DNA from: an uncultured Ruminococcus sp.
GTDB taxonomy: Bacteria > Bacillota > Clostridia > Oscillospirales > Ruminococcaceae
NCBI GenBank assembly: GCA_945867875.1
Contig: CAMBJF010000081.1
Span: 1-9,495, forward strand
DNA: 9,495 nucleotides
Direction of reading: 5' to 3'
Part shown: piece by piece, positions 6,872 through 9,495 of the stretch
Layout of the letters: the number at the start of each line of letters is the position of its first letter
How positions within the stretch are numbered: position 1 is the stretch's first letter
Translations under genes and position numbers: made by a program
Notes under the pieces: model-generated
What the model was told of the DNA's origin: nothing
What the model saw: only the letters and a program-made list of their open reading frames with translations
The model's database searches: none

Positions 6872-7828
6872 ATGAAAAAGTTTGATGTTGTGGCGCTTGG
6901 TGAGCTGCTTATTGATTTTACCGAAAACGGCATAAGCTCACAGGGTAATCCAATATTTGAAGCAAATCCCGGCGGTGCGCCCTGCAACGTTCTCGCAATC
7001 TTGCAGAAGCTTGGGAAGAAAACCGCATTTATCGGCAAAGTTGGAAACGATATTTTCGGCAGACAGCTTACCGAGGTTGTAAAAGCAGCGGGAATTGACG
7101 TTACAAACCTTGTGACGGACAGCAAAGTTCCTACTACTCTTGCGTTTGTTCATACACTTGCAGGTGGTGACAGAGAATTCAGCTTTATCCGTAATCCCGG
7201 TGCCGATATGATGCTCGGCAAAGACGAGATAAATGTCGATATAGTAAGATCCGCAAAAATATTTCACTTCGGCACTCTTTCATCTACACATGAGGGCGTG
7301 CGTGAAGCAACACGGTATGCAATTGATATCGCAAAGGAAAGCGGTGCGCTTATTTCCTTTGACCCAAATCTCCGCCCGCCTTTGTGGAAATCTCTTGATG
7401 ATGCAAGGCGTGAGATAGAATACGGTCTTGAAAAATGCGATATTCTGAAAATTTCCGATAATGAAATAGAATTTATGACAGGCAGTACCGATTATGACAG
7501 AGCTGTTAGGAAGCTTATGGAAAGGTACAATATTAAGCTTGCCTTTGCCACACTCGGAAAAAACGGCAGCCGTGCATATTACGGGAATTTCAAAGCGGAG
7601 TGCGGAGTGTTCAAGGTCGATACCATCGAAACCACAGGCGCAGGAGATACCTTCTGCGGAAGTGCGCTGAATTATGTTCTTGAACACGATATAAACAGTC
7701 TTGCGGAGAATGACCTGACAGAGCTTCTGACCTTTGCAAACGCATCTGCAGCAATTATCACAACACGCAGAGGGGCATTGAAGGTAATGCCCGAAAAGAA
7801 AGAAATTCTTGAACTTATAGGGAGATGA
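6872..7828 (+). CDS. PfkB-family fructokinase
   Basis: This 318-residue ribokinase/PfkB-family sugar kinase is inferred to convert fructose released by the GH32 enzyme to fructose-6-phosphate with ATP. The first PfkB signature region is at about 33-63 (NPGGAPCNV, then GKVGNDIFG). FDPNLRP is at 163-169. The second signature, TTGAGDTFCG, is at 254-263 with catalytic base Asp259 in the GAGD anion hole. Length is normal for the family. GAGGTGA (6860-6866) serves as ribosome binding site 5 bases before the ATG, 10 bases after the GH32 stop. A fructokinase role rather than ribokinase or tagatose-phosphate kinase rests on the operon context and on N-terminal resemblance to bacterial fructokinases. 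Confidence 0.92.
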   Translation: MKKFDVVALGELLIDFTENGISSQGNPIFEANPGGAPCNVLAILQKLGKKTAFIGKVGNDIFGRQLTEVVKAAGIDVTNLVTDSKVPTTLAFVHTLAGGDREFSFIRNPGADMMLGKDEINVDIVRSAKIFHFGTLSSTHEGVREATRYAIDIAKESGALISFDPNLRPPLWKSLDDARREIEYGLEKCDILKISDNEIEFMTGSTDYDRAVRKLMERYNIKLAFATLGKNGSRAYYGNFKAECGVFKVDTIETTGAGDTFCGSALNYVLEHDINSLAENDLTELLTFANASAAIITTRRGALKVMPEKKEILELIGR

Positions 7829-7832
7829 TTTT

Positions 7833-8075
7833 ATGAAAAAAGTGACTATCAAGCTTGAAACTATCAATGATGTCAAGAATTTTGTAAGTGCAGTTACAAC
7901 CTTTGAATGTGATTTTGATATTGTATCGGAAAGATATATTGTTGATGCAAAGTCCATAATGGGTATTTTCAGCCTTGACCTCAGCAAACCCCTTGACCTT
8001 CACATCAATACCGATGATGAAAAGGAGATAAGTGCTGTTTTAAAGGCAATTTCAGCTGTGCTTGTTTCTGAATAA
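7833..8075 (+). CDS. HPr-fold protein lacking the phospho-accepting histidine (Crh-like)
   Basis: This 80-residue protein aligns over its length with HPr. The best match is KSIMGIFSLDLSK (40-52), which corresponds to the conserved Ser46 region of HPr (KSIMGVMSL). The segment that should carry His15 reads TINDVKNF (10-17), so Asn12 replaces the histidine, the following arginine is absent, and two residues are missing from the loop. It therefore should not accept phosphate from PEP via Enzyme I. Ser41 is kept at the site HPr kinase would modify. In Bacillus, Crh has the same combination (no His15, Ser46 present) and serves in CcpA-dependent catabolite repression. It is the last gene of the operon, 4 bases after the kinase, with GGGAG (7820-7824) 8 bases before the ATG. 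A regulatory role is inferred; the fold call is fairly secure. Confidence 0.8.
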   Translation: MKKVTIKLETINDVKNFVSAVTTFECDFDIVSERYIVDAKSIMGIFSLDLSKPLDLHINTDDEKEISAVLKAISAVLVSE

Positions 8076-8082
8076 AAATTAT

Positions 8083-8119
8083 AAAGCTTCAGGCATTTTT
8101 GAAAAATGGCTGAAGCTTT
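8083..8119 (+). terminator. Long hairpin closing the sugar operon
   Basis: AAAGCTTCAG (8083-8092) pairs perfectly with CTGAAGCTTT (8110-8119). After one mismatch and a C-G pair, ATTTTT pairs with AAAAAT around a single-base apex, so the inner part must open into a loop. The hairpin begins 7 bases after the operon's last stop. Only a short T-run follows on the plus strand. Read on the minus strand it is followed by an AT-rich stretch (TATAATTTTTAT), so it may work in both directions between these convergent genes. Confidence 0.6.
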
Positions 8120-8140
8120 CAGTCTGCCCAAAAGCGGGAC

Positions 8141-8165
8141 AAAACCGCCCGGTTTTCCGGACGGT
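8141..8165 (-). terminator. GC-rich terminator of the split-barrel protein gene
   Basis: On the minus strand ACCGTCCGG and CCGGGCGGT pair with one mismatch around an AAAA loop and run into TTTTG. It lies 21 bases past the minus-strand stop at 8187. The GC-rich stem and following T-run make it a good intrinsic terminator for that gene. Confidence 0.7.
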
Positions 8166-8186
8166 CATTTGCATAGGTATAACGAC

Positions 8187-8582
8187 TTAGAGATCGTACA
8201 CTTTAGGTTCCTCGGTAAATGAATAAATAGTCGCTTTTGCGTTTTTCAGGTACAGCACTTCAAATATGCCGTCATCGACCGAATACATTCCGCTTAGAGC
8301 CGCCATATTGTCGTTCATCATAGCTTCTCTTGCCTCACGTCTGTCATCGGGATATGCCTCTCCGCACAGTCTTATCCATTTTCCCTTGTACATTGCGGTA
8401 ATTTCGACTTTTGGATTTTTAAGCATCTGCTTGAAAACTTCTTTTTTGTTGGTAGTGGCAATATAAAGCTTACCCTCGAATTCGCAGACTACACCGAACG
8501 GTCTTACTCTCGGCTGATCTCCGTCAACGGTTGCAATGTAAAATGTTCCTGCACCCTTTAAAAATTCCATAACTTCTTTCAT
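8187..8582 (-). CDS. Pyridoxamine 5'-phosphate oxidase-like flavin-binding split-barrel protein
   Basis: This 131-residue protein belongs to the PNPOx-like split beta-barrel superfamily, which binds FMN or related flavins and often acts as a small reductase. Family features include TFYIATVDGDQPRVRPFG (13-30), a beta-strand stretch LYIATTNKKEVFKQM (39-53), NPKVEI (56-61) and WIRLCGEA (69-76). It is about the usual length for the small clostridial members and far shorter than true PdxH, so pyridoxal phosphate synthesis is unlikely. AAAGGAG (complement of 8592-8598) lies 9 bases before the ATG. It is divergent from an HxlR-family regulator, which commonly controls such redox genes. The substrate cannot be told from sequence. 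Confidence 0.87.
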   Translation of the reverse strand: MKEVMEFLKGAGTFYIATVDGDQPRVRPFGVVCEFEGKLYIATTNKKEVFKQMLKNPKVEITAMYKGKWIRLCGEAYPDDRREAREAMMNDNMAALSGMYSVDDGIFEVLYLKNAKATIYSFTEEPKVYDL

Positions 8583-8624
8583 AACACTTGACTCCTTTAC
8601 AGTTAATGTGATATAATATTGTCA

Positions 8625-8642
8625 TATCATAGTATTATGATA
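8625..8642. promoter_or_regulatory. Candidate regulator half-site pair in the divergent region
   Basis: TATCATA (8625-8631) and TATGATA (8636-8642) form an inverted repeat around GTAT. The AGTATTAT inside (8631-8638) differs by one base from the AGTATCAT arm of the palindrome at 8677-8693. It lies upstream of the split-barrel gene and could be a second, weaker site for the same HxlR-type protein. The region is very AT-rich, so chance is not excluded. Confidence 0.35.
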
Positions 8643-8676
8643 GCATATAATACAGATAATACAAGTACGATTTTTT

Positions 8677-8693
8677 ATGATACTTAGTATCAT
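8677..8693. promoter_or_regulatory. Perfect 17-bp palindrome, probable HxlR operator
   Basis: ATGATACT and AGTATCAT are perfect inverted arms around one central T (8685). The site ends 10 bases before the AAAGGAGG of the HxlR-type gene, and a TATAAT lies upstream at 8646-8651. A dimeric winged-helix regulator bound here would block its own transcription, a common arrangement in this family. Binding is inferred from symmetry and position. Confidence 0.65.
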
Positions 8694-8719
8694 TTTTGAT
8701 ACCAAAGGAGGATCCTAAT

Positions 8720-9049
8720 ATGGAAAAAGATCTGTTTGGAATATGTCCGTATATGACTGCTCAGAAGCTTTTTGCCGGGAAATGGTCTATATTAATAATG
8801 CATCATCTTAGTGAAGAGCCGGTTCGTTTTAATGAGTTGCAGCGAAGATTGCCGGATATGACCCACGCAACCTTGTCAAGACAGCTGAAAGATTTAGAGG
8901 AAAGCGGACTTATCATTCGCAAAGAATTTGCGCAGATACCTCCCAAGGTCGAATATTCGCTAAGTGAAATAGGAGAAAAATTCAAACCTGTTCTCGATTG
9001 CCTTGAAATCTGGGGCAGCGAGTATATTGAATATTTAAAGGAAAAATAA
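8720..9049 (+). CDS. HxlR-family winged-helix transcriptional regulator
   Basis: This 109-residue DNA-binding protein of the HxlR/MarR-like group has the family pattern throughout: CP near the N-terminus (Cys9-Pro10), GKW (20-22), RFNELQRRLPDMTHATLSRQ (36-55, recognition region), LEESGLIIRK (59-68), IPPKVEYSL (73-81) and WG (98-99). In characterised members such as YodB and HypR the N-terminal cysteine senses quinones, aldehydes or disulfide stress, and Cys9 stands in that place; a second cysteine, Cys94, is also present. I start at ATG 8720, with AAAGGAGG (8704-8711) 8 bases upstream; an in-frame TTG at 8696 lies before that site. Its divergent neighbour is a flavin-type split-barrel protein, its most likely target besides itself. 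The inducer is unknown. Confidence 0.92.
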   Translation: MEKDLFGICPYMTAQKLFAGKWSILIMHHLSEEPVRFNELQRRLPDMTHATLSRQLKDLEESGLIIRKEFAQIPPKVEYSLSEIGEKFKPVLDCLEIWGSEYIEYLKEK

Positions 9050-9343
9050 TTTGTCTGCATTCAAAGTTACAAGGCTGCTGTATAAGGCGGATTTTCCTAA
9101 AATATGATCGAACAAACATCAAGAGCTGCGTTTCACACATAGGTGAGCGCAGCTCTTTTTATGGATAAATTCAAGCAAATGTTATTATATCGGCGCGCTG
9201 AACTGTTCTGCAAATTCCAAAAAGAGGATTCAATTATTTTTGATAATTCTTTTAGCGATGCAATAACGTTTTCTTCTATTTGGCGTGTTCTGTCAACTTA
9301 AAAAATTGTAATTTTAGAGGTTACTATTCTGAAGTATTCTATA
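9050..9343. other. Intergenic stretch without a convincing gene
   Basis: Apart from the terminator at 9121-9160 I see no supported gene. A plus-strand ATG frame of 46 codons (9161-9301) starts at the terminator's T-run with no ribosome binding site. On the minus strand, 9133-9297 stays open for 54 codons but has no ATG and runs into the terminator. An inverted repeat TTCTGA/TCAGAA (9327-9332 with 9344-9349) lies at the end of the acetyltransferase gene without a clear T-run. Confidence 0.5.
9121..9160 (+). terminator. Intrinsic terminator of the HxlR-family gene
   Basis: AAGAGCTGCG (9121-9130) pairs perfectly with CGCAGCTCTT (9148-9157). An inner TCAC/GTGA pairing (9133-9136 with 9143-9146) closes a six-base loop. 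The stem runs straight into a T-run ending at 9160. It lies about 70 bases after the regulator's stop. This is the strongest terminator in the window. Confidence 0.87.
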
Positions 9344-9495
9344 TCAGAACAATTCAGGATGATTCTCCAACGAATCTGCTTCTGTTATTTCATGAACTAC
9401 ACGACAAGGCACTCCCACTGCCAGCGAATTTGGTGGAATATCCCTTGTAACTACACTTCCCGCACCGACAACACAACCATCACCGATAGTAACTC
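9344..9495 (-). CDS. Hexapeptide-repeat sugar O-acetyltransferase, C-terminal part only
   Basis: This is the last 49 codons of a minus-strand gene whose 5' part lies beyond the window. The visible protein starts VTIGDGCVVGAGSVVTRDIP and continues PPNSLAVGVPCRVVHEITE before its stop. This is the usual end of the left-handed beta-helix acetyltransferases of the maltose/galactoside O-acetyltransferase group (LacA/Maa/NodL type): the final hexapeptide turns, the DIPPNSLAVGVP loop, and a C-terminal tail. These enzymes transfer acetyl from acetyl-CoA to a sugar hydroxyl. Serine and chloramphenicol (XAT) acetyltransferases share the hexapeptide fold, but the tail fits the maltose type better. The substrate cannot be told from this fragment. 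Confidence 0.85.
   Translation of the reverse strand, partial: VTIGDGCVVGAGSVVTRDIPPNSLAVGVPCRVVHEITEADSLENHPELF

Noticed and set aside
7280..7987. 235-codon minus-strand frame opposite the fructokinase and HPr-like genes
   Set aside because: It is long but antisense to a textbook PfkB kinase, has no recognisable domain, and crosses the operon junction. The cysteine-rich translation looks like antisense read-through.
8696..8719. HxlR-type protein starting at TTG 8696
   Set aside because: The extra codons contain the AAAGGAGG itself, which serves ATG 8720, and the family begins near that residue.
9161..9301. Plus-strand 46-codon ATG frame
   Set aside because: It begins at the end of a terminator T-run, has no ribosome binding site, and its translation resembles no family I know.

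Overview
The window looks like chromosome from a low-to-mid-GC anaerobic Firmicute, most likely a gut or rumen clostridium of the Ruminococcus/Oscillospiraceae kind. That placement is an inference from codon style, strong AAGGAGG ribosome binding sites, family 1 lipoprotein sugar importers and protein wording. Nothing in the window fixes a species, and there is no phage, transposon, CRISPR array, rRNA or tRNA.

Positions 1-1181 hold a short AT-rich intergenic stretch and a minus-strand LacI-family repressor. A 241-base divergent control region (1182-1422) follows. It carries a strong promoter for the rightward operon, a promoter for the repressor, and two copies of a compound operator in inverted orientation 127 bp apart.

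Positions 1423-8075 form one tightly packed operon: a lipoprotein sugar-binding protein, two MalF/MalG-type permeases, an MsmK/UgpC-type ATPase, an intracellular GH32 beta-fructosidase, a PfkB-family fructokinase and a small HPr-fold protein. Most junctions overlap or are only a few bases apart. The logic is a complete non-PTS route: the importer brings in an unphosphorylated fructose-containing sugar (sucrose or fructo-oligosaccharides), GH32 cuts it inside the cell, and the kinase phosphorylates the fructose. The last gene resembles HPr but lacks the phospho-accepting histidine and keeps the regulatory serine motif, so it looks Crh-like. The operators also resemble the CcpA cre consensus.

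Positions 8076-9160 hold hairpins between convergent genes, a minus-strand pyridoxamine-5'-phosphate-oxidase-like split-barrel protein, and a divergent HxlR-family redox-type regulator with a perfect 17-bp palindrome in its leader. After the HxlR terminator comes a short stretch without a convincing gene. The window then ends inside the C-terminus of a minus-strand hexapeptide-repeat acetyltransferase.

The least ordinary items are the paired inverted double operators and the histidine-less HPr-fold protein built into a non-PTS sugar operon. I see no wholly new system here.
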